Positions 12,182 to 23,330 of a stretch of 64,000 bases of DNA are shown here, in pieces (positions within the stretch are counted from its first letter, which is position 1; every line of letters starts with the position of its first letter). The notes under the pieces are model-generated. The model saw only the letters and a program-made list of their open reading frames with translations, was not told the origin of the DNA and searched no databases. The DNA lies in assembly GCA_000827205.1 (NCBI GenBank), contig KN832556.1:989198-1053197 (forward strand), in the 5' to 3' direction. The translations under genes and the position numbers were made by a program. This DNA is from Plicaturopsis crispa FD-325 SS-3. Its lineage: Eukaryota; Basidiomycota; Agaricomycetes; Amylocorticiales; Amylocorticiaceae.

Positions 12182-13947
12182 ATGTTCTCCCTCCAGAAGC
12201 TCAGCGTTCTCGCCACTCTTGTTGCGAGCATTGCAGCCTCCCCTCTGTACCGTCGCCAGTGCACGGCTACGCTCGACGTCGCGAAGGTACGCGCCGTTAT
12301 TCTATCACGTATTTGCGCCCCTCTAATTATATGTTAACCCCCCAGTCCGTCGCGTCTGAATTACAGTCAACATGGTTTAACAGTTTGACTGGACAGTACA
12401 ACTCTGGCGAACTTTGGACCGATGCTGTCAGTTTTCCTCCGTTGCATTTAGAGCTTCATTAAAAATAATTTATTCTATGCAGAACACGCTGGAGGACATA
12501 CACAATCTGATGCTCGCTACGGGTACCGACGAGTGGTCCTCCTTAGCAGATGATTCTTATATTGGATCACTTGCTGAAGCTGGTGCTGACTGGGACGGCG
12601 TGATAAACGGTAGCAACGACGATGCACAGGTAGGCACTTTGAAAGCTCAAAGGTCCTCCTGCTCACTCTTAGTCGACCACAGTGGATTATCTTGGCGCTG
12701 TGGAAGATGGGTGACTATAAATTGTCTCGAGGCCAGGACAACAGCAAATTTGTGGTACGAACACCGCTCACGTCTTGAATGTTGCTCTGAGATCCCACGT
12801 TTCTGTATGACTTCTTTTAGAACGCTGCTAGCACTATTTACAACACTATCGCCGGTCAATGGGACACCGGAACCTGCGGTGGAGGAGGTACGCACTTTCA
12901 TCCCGTTTACTTTATTGCATGCACTAATCCTCGTGAAATAGTCTGGTGGTCTACCGCTCACACGTACAAGAACGCCATTACGAACCACCTCTTCTTGTAC
13001 ACTTCGGCTGAGGGCTACATCCGTAACGGTGATCAGACCTACCTGGACAACGCCAAGAAGGTACGCATTGATAGATGCATTTATGCAATCTCATGTTAAC
13101 CATCACAAACACCGAAAGACTTGGGCATGGTGTAAGTGCTTGTTTCACAATTCGTCTACAGTTACTCATCGCACGCTTTTTAGTGGCTGCCTCTGGCATG
13201 AAGAACTCGGACGGTCTCTGGAACGATGGCCTGGACAGCTCCAACCCCAATGCCTGCGTGAACAACGGTCAAGTAAGCACTTTCTCCACAAGTAGCATGT
13301 GCTGCCCCTGATCTACTGCACAGACCACTTGGACTTACAACCAGGTATATTTCTCTTCCACCACTCCCTGTCAGATCACAGGTTTTGTGTAGCTAACATA
13401 TCGCTGCAGGGTGTCGTTGCAGCGGGCCTTGGGGCACTTGCACACGCAACGGGCGACACTTCCTACCTTGACCTTGCGGAGGTGACCCTTGACGCCGCGG
13501 CCAGCAAACTCACGAGCGGTGGCATCCTCAAGGAGTCCTGCGACGACGCAACCTCCTCATCATGCGATGCGGACCAAGTACGCAGACTTTCCCTTCTGAT
13601 ACAATTGCAGTACTCACCGCTTTCGCCTCAGCAAATATTCAAGGGTATCTGGACTAAACACCTCCAGTACTATCTCGACAGGGCCTCCGACGCTACGCGC
13701 TCTGCAAAATACAGCGGCATCCTCGGCGCCCAGGATTCCGGTGTTGTGCACTATGGCACGGGAGCAAACTGGGCCATCGGCAACGTGTGGTATGCTCCCA
13801 GCAACGGTGGCTCCAAGTTCACACCCCAGTCCCAAACAAGTGGCTTGGCGGCACATATCGCTGATGCGAAGGTAACGTTGTTTGTTAGTTTGCCTTATAG
13901 CTTCCATTGGCTCACGACGTTTGCTGCTTAGTATGGCCCTTGTTAAT
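12182..13947 (+). CDS. Glycoside hydrolase family 76 alpha-1,6-mannanase
   Basis: Twelve exons sum to 1,137 nt, giving 378 residues. GH76 enzymes cut alpha-1,6-linked mannan backbones, such as those in yeast and fungal cell-wall mannoprotein. A signal peptide (residues 1-19) is followed by the GH76 (alpha/alpha)6 domain. The catalytic Asp pair is Asp108-Asp109 (NGSNDDAQW). Other family motifs are GGVWWST, KNAITNHLF, GLWNDGLD and WTYNQGVV. The protein ends DAKYGPC without the hydrophobic GPI signal seen on many fungal Dcw1/Dfg5 relatives, so it is probably released. Three exons are tiny: 13119-13131 (13 nt), 13324-13344 (21 nt) and the last coding exon 13933-13947 (15 nt). All are needed to keep frame and motifs. 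Confidence 0.92.
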
Positions 13948-14345
13948 CAAGACGCCGCCGTCTGAACTCGTCTCTAACACGAACACATTCATTTATTCTG
14001 TTATTTCTTTTGGTATCTTTCTTGGGTCTCGATGGTTGAAGTATTTATTATCTGTGCAGGATCTGCATAAAAAGTATGCAACATGGAGTTGTGTAACTTG
14101 TGTACTGCTATCGCCACGTAAGTAGCCGTACCGGCAAACTAACCCTTGCTTCATACACGCTGTGGTGCTCGTTCTTATGATAGCGGTAAGCAGAAGGAAA
14201 GCAATTAAATTTATAGAGCGAAACCAAGAGAGCGAGAGGATGTAGCAGGTATCGAAAGGTGAGATATTAATAAATCCATACGCATGGAACGAAAAAGTGA
14301 GTATACATCGCGCTATAATCAAGACACGCACGCCGAAGGGTATAT
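13948..14345. other. Convergent 3' intergenic region
   Basis: This AT-rich spacer lies between the convergent GH76 and Sec7 genes, with T-rich and A-rich tracts that fit 3' UTRs. No gene is seen. Confidence 0.45.
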
Positions 14346-17300
14346 CTAATCTGTCTCTGCTCGCTCCCGCCGATGGGATTTATGAGGATCGCTACTGAGC
14401 GGGGTGATTGGTGGTTCGTCGGTTTCTTCGATGGTCTCTTCGTCGGGGAAGCCCTTCCACTTTCCCATAGCCGCGGGATCTTCCTCGTCGTCAGGACTAG
14501 CGACAACCAGGGCCCGTTCGAGAGCCTTCTCTCCTCGCTTTTTAAGCCGGAGGGACATCGCTGCCTGAAGCGAGCTGATGTATGACTCGTACTTGACGAT
14601 CTCCGTTAGAAGATACTGAGACTTCTTCTCCCAGTTACTTTGCGCCTTGATCGCGTTGCTAGAACGAGGCTGGTACTACAGATAGGCGCGTTAGGACGAT
14701 GGACGAAAGAATGAAAAATGACAACACAAAAATTCACCAGGCCCATCATGTTTTGCCGCAACTCGTTGTGTCGCTGAAGATCTTGTTTCATCGAGCTCAC
14801 ATGCTTGCGCAAGGCTTCCAGTTGCGATTCTTCATCGTGGACACTTGACACGGAGGGTGGGAGAGGAGGTTTCCAGTCGTTGATGTAGACCCTATCGTTC
14901 CACGGTGAATGCGGCGCGCGCAGAGTCGCTGCGCCTTCCTTCCAGCCGAATCGACTCCGCGCGCTCCGTCCGCTTTTGACGCTCATCGTGTCGAAATCAT
15001 CTCTAGACTCCGTGTCAGAGTGAGATCGCGCGTGGTTGGTATCTTCGACGACTCTGTTCCAGCCGTATTCCATGTTCGAGACGCCGCCTGCGAGAGGTTC
15101 TTTGCTGGTACGAGCGGCCCAGTAATTGCAGGTCGAGACCCATTCGTTGACGAGCTCTTCTGTGCCAGCTTGGAAGAAGTAAACTCCGCCGTTGGAGAGA
15201 GTGAGCACCATGCAGTGAGGACGCTGTCGATTGTATCCGGGAGGAGGCAGGACGTGCGCCAAGGAGTGTGCTAATTGGACCGTCCCAACAGAATCGGCAT
15301 TTTCCTATGCAGCATGGGTCAATTATCATTTCGCGCTGAGATCGACCGACTTACGAGCCAGTTTCCACCGCCCACGACCCCGGAGCCACCACCGCCATGC
15401 TCGCCGAATATGAACATGTTCAATTCGCCTTGCTGGATGACGACGAAAACGTCCAACCACGCTTTGTCCTTCGCTCTCTTCCCGACAGATTCCCAGTATT
15501 GCTTTCGACATAGCATACCTTCCTTCGCCCAGGGCGCACCTAGAAGTGCTAACTCCTCATCCGTGATGCTGATTGTGGTCGAGCCGGATTCTTGACTGTG
15601 CACGCTGTGGTGATCATCGTCTTCTTGGGTTTCCCGAATGATTGTATGGGATAGGTTCGAGGCAAATCCTAGCGCAGGTGTGAAATATGCGCCATGAACA
15701 CCCTGAGAGTCGCGGTAAGTTATATAGCAACATTGAAAACAAGATGAAGGGGAGAGTTACTAACGTCATGTGCGGAGGTAGCGAGACTCGGAGACGGGCT
15801 GACTCTCCCATCGATGCTACTGTTGCTGCTGTACGGGCTTGTACTATTTGGCGCGCCAAGAATCGATTGTATTCCTCGGATGCTACCTCGTTTCAGGGTT
15901 GCTAAACGATCAGGTGGCCCTCGAGAACTGCGGTTTCGCAAAAGATTATGGCCCCCTGGGCTCAGAGACGTTGCCGATCCTCGAGCACCGAGAGCGCTTC
16001 CCAGAGGCTGAAGGATTTGCTGACTTTTGACCGCGTTGTACATTTCCTACTAAATGTTAGGCAGTTAGATTGTGTCGTGGTAGAGGATACGCACTTTCAG
16101 CAGATTCTCCATATCCATCTCCCAATTCCTCCCATAAACAACAGACGTTGTGCTGGAATTTTGTGTCTTGGAATCAGGGACTAGGTGAACAGAGGTTGCA
16201 CTCCCGTTATCAGAAGGTTGCCCAGAGTTGACCTGTGTGGCCGAGGACGACGCGAGGGACACGCCTGGAGAGGACATAACAGTGTCCTTCGATATGCTGT
16301 TCCAGCTCGTTATACTTGCGCTGCGCTTGGAGCGGGTGCCGATAGTTTCCGTGCCGTCAGAACCTGAGCCACGAATACTACCACAGTCATCGTACGTGAG
16401 ATCAGATGACGAGATCTGCGTGAATCGAGAAGGCTGCAGTTCCATCTGGATAGTACTCAGCGTGTTCCGAACGAATTGACTTCGGGACATTCGTGACGAC
16501 AGCTCCGCGACGTGAAGGTCGGTATTCAGTAAAAGCAGCGAATATGCCACAGAGTGTACGATGCCTTCCAATAGATTGTAAGCGTAGAATAAAGCATACC
16601 AAATATTTGACGTACTGGCACTGCCATAAAGACCTCCTGGATTACATTCCCAGTAGCGCCTGCTAAATGTATCAAGGATACGATCGACTTGTTGCGTTTC
16701 GGCTTTGAGAAAAAGCTTGGCGCACAATCGCCTGGGATAATGTAAGACCATGGCACTTCATTTGTTTTCATAGACTAAATACCTGAAAGCATGGTCAAGC
16801 CGCAAACCCTTGAAGTTGAAGTAGTCCATGTAGTAGTGCAATGCGACGCTATTGAGGCGACCCCTGGATATTGTGTATTTAGCATTAAATGAAAAGACAT
16901 GAATCGGTATACTGACTGGCTACCAAGCCATTCAGCAATCTTCTCTTTCGCCAGAAACTCTTCATCCTCTGCCCAACACCGTGACGCCAATTCTCGGCCT
17001 CTAGTCTGGATGTCCACCTTGTCTTCGCCACGTGCAGGGGAGTGACTTGAAGGAAAAGGGGAAAGGGTTAGATCTTTCGTAGTTAGATCTTGCTGCGAAC
17101 TTGCGGCGTACGCTGGTATTCCTGGATCAGAGCGGAAGACTTTGGTGAGCGAGCTACACGCATATGGTAGATGTACTCACGGACGCGGCGATCATCCCCA
17201 ACGGGAATGAGCGAAGGTTCGGAGCTCGACGCCGTGGACCGATGCTGGACTCGTAACCGTGCCGAGTCGCGAGACGACGTATGTGCGTGGGTGACAGGTA

Positions 17301-19408
17301 TACCATTTCGCAGCCGGAGAGGACTGGAACCATGCCGCAGTACAGTTACGGGTGGTGAGGAACTTGTGGCTGACGCTGGGCGATGCAGGGGGCTATTTAG
17401 AGAAGAGCTCCGTGGTGGTACAACAGGTGTTTCAAGCGAAGGCGACCTCGGATGTGTGTCGTCCTCGCGATCATCTTCCAGGAAAGCCGTTTCCAGTGTC
17501 AGCGCTGGCGCGGCTGAAGGTCCTGGAGCCGAAGACGATGTTGAAGTTGAAGTTTTTCTCCTAGCTCCGCCATCTTCAGACGTTTTAAAAGGTAAAACTT
17601 TACTGTCAGTGTGAGAGCGTGAAAGAGCAGCGCGCCGGGCAGGAGTGCAAGGGTCTTTAAGGTCCAAAGAAGTTCCGGAAAACGATTCCAGCTGAGAGAG
17701 TTCACCTTGAAAATCGGACATGATCCCACTCAGCGTCGTATCATAAGCCTTCGGTTCTTGAGGGCGTTCCGGGGTCCCATTTGTCTCCAGACGAGGAAGA
17801 GATGTAGTCAATGAGGCAGCAGTCATCGCGCGTTGGAGTTCGATCTCTCCGACGCTCATACTTCTCCGCTTTCCGTTGTCAGGACTCTTTACGGTAGGCG
17901 ACTTGCTGAGAGTTTGTTCAGATGGCGGCCTTGGCCGACGTTGTGGGGACCCGTTATCCATAACTGGAGTCGAGATATCAGAGCCCACACTATCCCCAGT
18001 CTTCTGTGGAAGAAGGATGGGAGGTAGAGGCTTCGCAGTATCGGGAGTTCCATGAACGCTACTACTGAAGACGTCCGCAATTGTAGGCGTGGCGGGAGCT
18101 TCAGATGAACTGGGTTGGTGTTCCGTCGGAAGAGGTGGTACAGGCGGGGTGAAAGCTCCAAATATGGAGGGCTGGCTCTGTCCGGGTGACATGGACACGT
18201 CGGTTTTCTAGAGCAAACGGACATGAGTGAGGGAGCGGCGGAAAAGGATGACTTAGTCTTACCGAACGTTCACGGACTGTCCCTTGACCCAGCATTTTGC
18301 CGAGAAAAGCGCTAGTTTTAGCCCTAACCGACGTCTTCGAAGACTGAGCGCCGCTTATGATAAGTAGGAGAGCCTGTAGAGTCAGAACACAATTACGCAC
18401 CTTGGCAGCATCCCGCATAGAGCTCCTCGATGCGCGGCTCGTCAAAACCCACTCCGGACTGCCTGGTACACCCATATCTCTGCTCGAAGTCGGCTTCAGC
18501 AGTCTACCTTTAGTACCAGGCGTTGCGTTTGGGGTCGAGGGTGTAGAACTGATCGACTGTCCAGTCGAGGAGCGTGGTCGACCTGTCTGCAACCCTCCGG
18601 ACGGCAGTGGAGGAGGTGCCTCTTGGGGAGTCTCTCGTCTGTGCTGAGAACCGACAATCCCACCCTTCGCCTTTGCCTTCCGTAATAGAGTGGCAAGATC
18701 AGGGCTACTTGCAGTTCCAGGTGATCGGTACATAGAGCGGCGCTTTGTTTGGTGGTCGCTGTCTTCTGCGTCAAAGAATACATCGTTGGAGGAGGTGGAA
18801 GCAGACTGGGCGGGCATCCTCGCGGACGAGGGACCAGCACTCGGCGAGGGTGTGGGCGGAATGAGCCCCGGTGTTGAGGGCTGGTGTCCTCTACGTGATT
18901 CTTTCGGAGGAGGCGTCGGTGAGGCAAACTCATGGGACATTGGGGACGGGCTCGTGTCGACGCCCAAAGAGTTCACGTCAACGCCTTCCTTGAGCATCAC
19001 AGTCCCTCCTCCACTGAGCGCCTTTTCAAAGTCTAGGTCCGTGCGGGATACCCGTCGGTTCAGTGTGTCCCTTGTGCTCCCAGAGCTATGGGAAGGTGTC
19101 GATTGTAAAGCACTTGGAAAAGATGAGGGCGGCGCGAGACGCGGCGAAGGCGCGCCATTTCGAAATACAGACGCCAGGATGGGCGGCGCTCGGGTGACTT
19201 TAGTGAAGAGATCTAAGGGCCACGATCCTGTACAGGGAAAGGGCGTTATTTCAAAGGGGTGGGGGAAGGAGGGAGAAACGATGCAGCCGCCGACTCCCGA
19301 ACGGTCAATGCGCGCAACACGAAACTTCGTTGTAGTCTTCTTCAATAAATCTCTTGCTGATGGACTTTCCTTGAAAGGCATTACGATTCTTGGTGTATTC
19401 ATCATCAT
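14346..19408 (-). CDS. Sec7-PH Arf guanine-nucleotide exchange factor (EFA6/PSD-like)
   Basis: A long multi-exon gene. The N-terminal ~850 residues are Ser/Pro-rich and low complexity. The Sec7 domain (about 16,500-17,020) reads from QTRGRELASRCWAED through the glutamate-finger region FLKAETQQVDRIL to YSLLLLNTDLH. The Glu expected to drive GDP release from Arf is in KAETQQ. After a Ser-rich linker comes a PH domain (about 15,000-15,560: KEGMLCRKQYWE, WLDVFVVIQQGELNMFIF, CMVLTLSNGGVYFF, VNEWVSTCNYWAA). A C-terminal coiled-coil stretch follows (WEKKSQYLLTEIVKYES). Sec7 then PH then coiled coil matches EFA6/PSD-type factors acting at the plasma membrane. Three ATGs are in tandem at 19400-19408 and a later one (MPFKESPS) is also possible. 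The stop lies 398 bp from the convergent GH76 end, and the start is only 188 bp from the AreA-like stop. Confidence 0.85.
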
Positions 19409-19437
19409 ATTCGTATAGGCCTGCGCGTACACTTCAT
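19405..19437 (-). promoter_or_regulatory. Possible upstream ORF overlapping the Sec7-gene start codon
   Basis: A 10-codon frame starts at an ATG at 19437 (MKCTRRPIRI). Its TGA stop overlaps the first ATG of the Sec7 gene as ATGA. This could tune translation by reinitiation if the transcript starts upstream of it. An upstream intron ending at GCGCAG could remove it instead. Confidence 0.3.
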
Positions 19438-19596
19438 GAACACCGTTAACGTTCTCGAGACGAGCAAGACAACAATAATCTAAGTACTAGTGTGCCACAG
19501 TCGACAAAATACAGCTCCTAAGCAAAAAAACCAAAAATTACCGTACATCTCTACAACAAGCAAAATAAATGTGATGAAGCATAAATGGTCCAAAGA

Positions 19597-22500
19597 TCAG
19601 CCGTCGTTGGGCTTGCGCGAAGAAGGTACCGGGCCAGACAACCCTGTGGAAGTCCGTCGTTGCCTCTTCACCGAAAGCGTGCCCATCGTCGCCGGTGCAA
19701 CGCTAAATCGATTGTTCCCCGGTGACATGCGCGAGCCCGGTAGGCCCATGGGCATGTTGCTCGTCGTATTGGACCGGGGTCGCGTAGACGACGAAGCGAT
19801 CTTGGGTAAAGTTGAGTTTCCCTTCCGGGATGTGCTACCAGTAGGCTGCCCAGACGCGCGATTTCTAAATGCGAAGGATGAGAACTATGTGTGATACTAT
19901 GATCTCCTGTGGACATACCTCTTCTTAATGACATCTGTCTTCAGAGAGAGCGGTCGGACTACCCCGTGGAGTTTCTGGAAGATTTGGTATCAGTATCTGT
20001 CTAAGGTCATTGTTTCCAAAGCACGTACATAGAACAGGCCGCATGCGTTGCAAAGAGGCTGTCCTTCGGGGTCCCTCCTCCACAGAGGTGTGTTGGTGGT
20101 ATGACAATTGGTACAGATGGTAGGAGACTGGTCCCCTTCCTCGCTTCCGACCTTCGTATGGGTATCAGACGTCAAGTCAGGCGTACTCGTCGAGGATCTC
20201 AGGTCGCCAGCAGCGCGACCCGCAGAGGGGGCGTTCGGCATGGGTTTCTTCCGCTGAAGATCCTGCGCGACGCGCTTCGACGAAGCAAACTTACGGGGCG
20301 GCTGGTTATTGCGGTTATGCGCACCAGACGCACCGTCGACGGACGGCGGGGTAGACGCATTGGATGCGTTATACGGCTCCGGCGACGCGGTGGAACTCTG
20401 CCCGTTGCCCCATCCGTCGCTGGATGGGCTCGCGTGGAAGCTCTGGAACGCGCCGTCACCATGCTCGACGGGGAGGATGTGAGTCGGATCGACATGCGTA
20501 TAGGGATTCTGTCCCATGTTCCCGCTGTTCTCCATGCCAGGATACATCATACCCATGAGCTGGTAATTCAGCCGCGAGTCCTCCGAGCCGGCCATGTTTG
20601 CAACACTTATCTGCGCATAACCCTCCGCCATGGCGGCAGAGGCCGCCGCAGCCGCAGCGGACAGACCCTCATTGACGTTATTGGGCGAGTCGCCTGATGG
20701 CGAATACGTCGCAGCGCTCGCGGACGAGCGCAGGGACTCCTGGTACTGCGACTCGTTGGAATTATCATCCGACGAGCGGATGTCGCCGGCGTATTCGGGG
20801 TTGGGAACTGATGTCCCAGATCCAGGCATGTCGAATAATCCATCGTACGCCGGGAATGAAAAGTTGAATGCCGTGGAAGGGAATGGACTGTTTCGCCCGA
20901 AATGAGACTCCCGGTCATGGGGCATGAGATGGGAAGTTTGTCCGGAGACCGAGGATGGATCTGCGCGCAGCATACTTTCAGCGTGGGGGGCATCTGCACG
21001 ACGCTTCGTCCCAGCGCTGTCAGGAGATAGCGGTTTACCGTTGACCTGATGGCGCCCGCTGAGTCCGGCGTATATGCTCTCCTTCGACACGGTGTGGTCG
21101 AAACTGGTCTTACGAACGTGTCTCGGGAATGAACGCTGGTCGGGTGAGGAAGAGTTGCTCGACGATGGTATCTTAGAGATACCATGCAAACCAAACGACG
21201 GTAAAGATGACGGGCCAAATTGCGGGCTGTTATAACTAGATAGCGAGGGGTTGTAGTGAGCAGGAGCTTGAGGGTGGCGGGAGTTGGAGTGGTTGTCGTA
21301 TAAACTCGCACTAGGCTCGGTATGGTCTTCGTACAAGGATGATAGATCGGGTCGTAGAGGTGCAGAGGAAGGTCCGGGGCTATGCCGACCAATGGACAAT
21401 CCAGATGCACCCGGAATCGCTATATGAGATGAGGAAGGAACGGTCTTCGACGGTATGTCGATAGGGAAGTCCTGGCGGCCGCGTGCATTCATGGTGGGTG
21501 CAGGTGCAGATTGGGGGGCGAACGGGGGGAACGGAAATCGGATGTCGAATTGGGCGGGATTCATGCCGGGCTGGTCGAACATGGCTGCGGAAGGGGGAGG
21601 ACGGGAACGCGAACGGCTGGCTGCTCGCCAGTCCATGGAGACTCGTGACCGGGAGCGGCTGATTGCACGCCAGTCCATAGGCACGTCGCTGTTGAACGTT
21701 GGTCAATTGTCGCATTCGATGACCAAAAGCACGCAACTTACTCGTCATCTTCGACGCCGTCTTGATTTATACCATCGAAACCTACAACGCGAACCTGTCC
21801 ACTTCCCTTGTCGGGCCTGCGCCCACGCAAATCGTTGTTGTCTTCGCCTGCACTAGTCGCAGTCGCATCGGGCGGTCCTAGCTGCTCAGCGGGTTTGGCC
21901 TCGTCAGACTGCTTCATGCCGTTCAACTCCAGCATTTTCGCGAGTTCCTCATCCTCCTTCTTCTTCTTCAACGCTAAAGCCATCATCCTCCATGTCAAGT
22001 TCTCCATCCTCTGCGCGTGAGGCAGCGTTGCCTTCGTCCGGGCGTACATCTTCCAGACCTGTGTAGCCAGCGGATCGTCCTTAGCGAGCTGTTCCGGATC
22101 TACATCGTCCAAAGCCAGCTGCGCTGCTGTGAGGTCCGGAGAGCCCGAGATCTTCGGAGACGTAAAATTGCTCGAGGTGTAAGCACTCGAACTCTGCTCA
22201 GTCTGACCAAACAGCTCATCAGTGAAGATGTCTGAAAACATGGCAGATTTCGAGTCGGACGACTCGGGAAGATTGGGGGATGAAGGCGATCGGCTGTGGG
22301 AGGAGACTGACGAGGGGCCGGCTTCGGAAGGCGGGGGCCGCGACAATGAGAGCTGGTGAGTAGGTCGGTATGTACCATTCGGCATGGGATTGGTGGGGTT
22401 CGCGGACGCCGGCGACATCCAAAGTGTGGGAGGTAAGCCCACATTCGAGCGTTCGCCTTGGTAGTGGTACCCCGAGCCGTATTCCTGCGGAGAGGGCATC

Positions 22501-23330
22501 TGAGATATAGGGGTGTCGTAGGGGGCACTACTAGTAGGGCTCACGCCCGTGTCCGAGCGACGACTAGTAACAGATCCTGGCCGGCTGCCTTCCGCTTTCT
22601 GCATGCCCGTAGAACTACGGTTCTCAGGAAGACGGAACTGCGCATCACCTCTTCCCCTCGGGTCTGTAGATCGAGGCTGGATGGATGCATACTGCGACGG
22701 CGCCTTGCCCACGCCGCGGGGAAGGCTGCTTGTCGATGAATGTGATCGGTTCATGGCTGGTCTCTCGGTATATGAGGAATTAGAAGCGTACGAGGTATTC
22801 GACCACGATGAAGCAGCGCTATGACCCGTTCCTGCTTGGCCAATGCCATTGCTATGTGAGCTATTACTCCGAGAGGGCCCCGAGTGTGATGCGTAAGGTA
22901 AGGGGCCGAAATTATTAGATGGCAAAGTTGGGGGAGTGCCGGGCGGTCCTAATACACCATTCGCAGCTAAGGCGGCGAAGACGGTAGGGTTGAGAGGCGC
23001 AGAGAAGATATTACTCCATTCGTTGTTTGGAAAGGGAGGAATATCACTGGACTGCTCTGAATTGTCAGCCTGAAGGCCCGAGGAACGTTGAGGTTGCTGG
23101 AGCATGTATGGATGGTGATTTGGGTAAGCTGAGGAGGACAGTGGGGTATTCCGGGACCAGGGTGAAGACTGCGAAGAGTTAGAGACGGATGCGACGCGAG
23201 GACTACGTTCTGATGGAGTGGATATGCCGGTGCGGGAGACTGAGGTATTCACGGTGGGTCGATCAGGGGGTGACCAAGGCTGAGATATGTTCCCTTCGTT
23301 GTAGCCGTTTGACGAGGAGGGGAGTTCCAT
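19597..23330 (-). CDS. areA: AreA-type GATA transcription factor (nitrogen regulator)
   Basis: Four exons (21742-23330, 20029-21688, 19919-19974, 19597-19864) sum to 3,573 nt, giving 1,190 residues. This is a DNA-binding activator of nitrogen-catabolism genes in the AreA/Nit2/Gaf1 group. Evidence is the fungal AreA-specific motif near residues 415-455 ([24 protein letters not shown]) and a single class IV GATA finger near residues 1053-1090. The finger has C-x2-C-x17-C-x2-C and is split by an intron just after CNACGLFY; the next exon supplies [19 protein letters not shown] and then RNR. Most other sequence is Ser/Pro/Asn-rich. A 14-residue unit ([24 protein letters not shown]) is duplicated in tandem at the start of exon 2. 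The leader upstream lacks ATGs for about 360 nt. Confidence 0.92.

Noticed and set aside
18690-19418. Plus-strand open frame of 242 codons
   Set aside because: It lies antisense to the disordered N-terminal exon of the Sec7 gene, whose frame is longer and continues into conserved domains.
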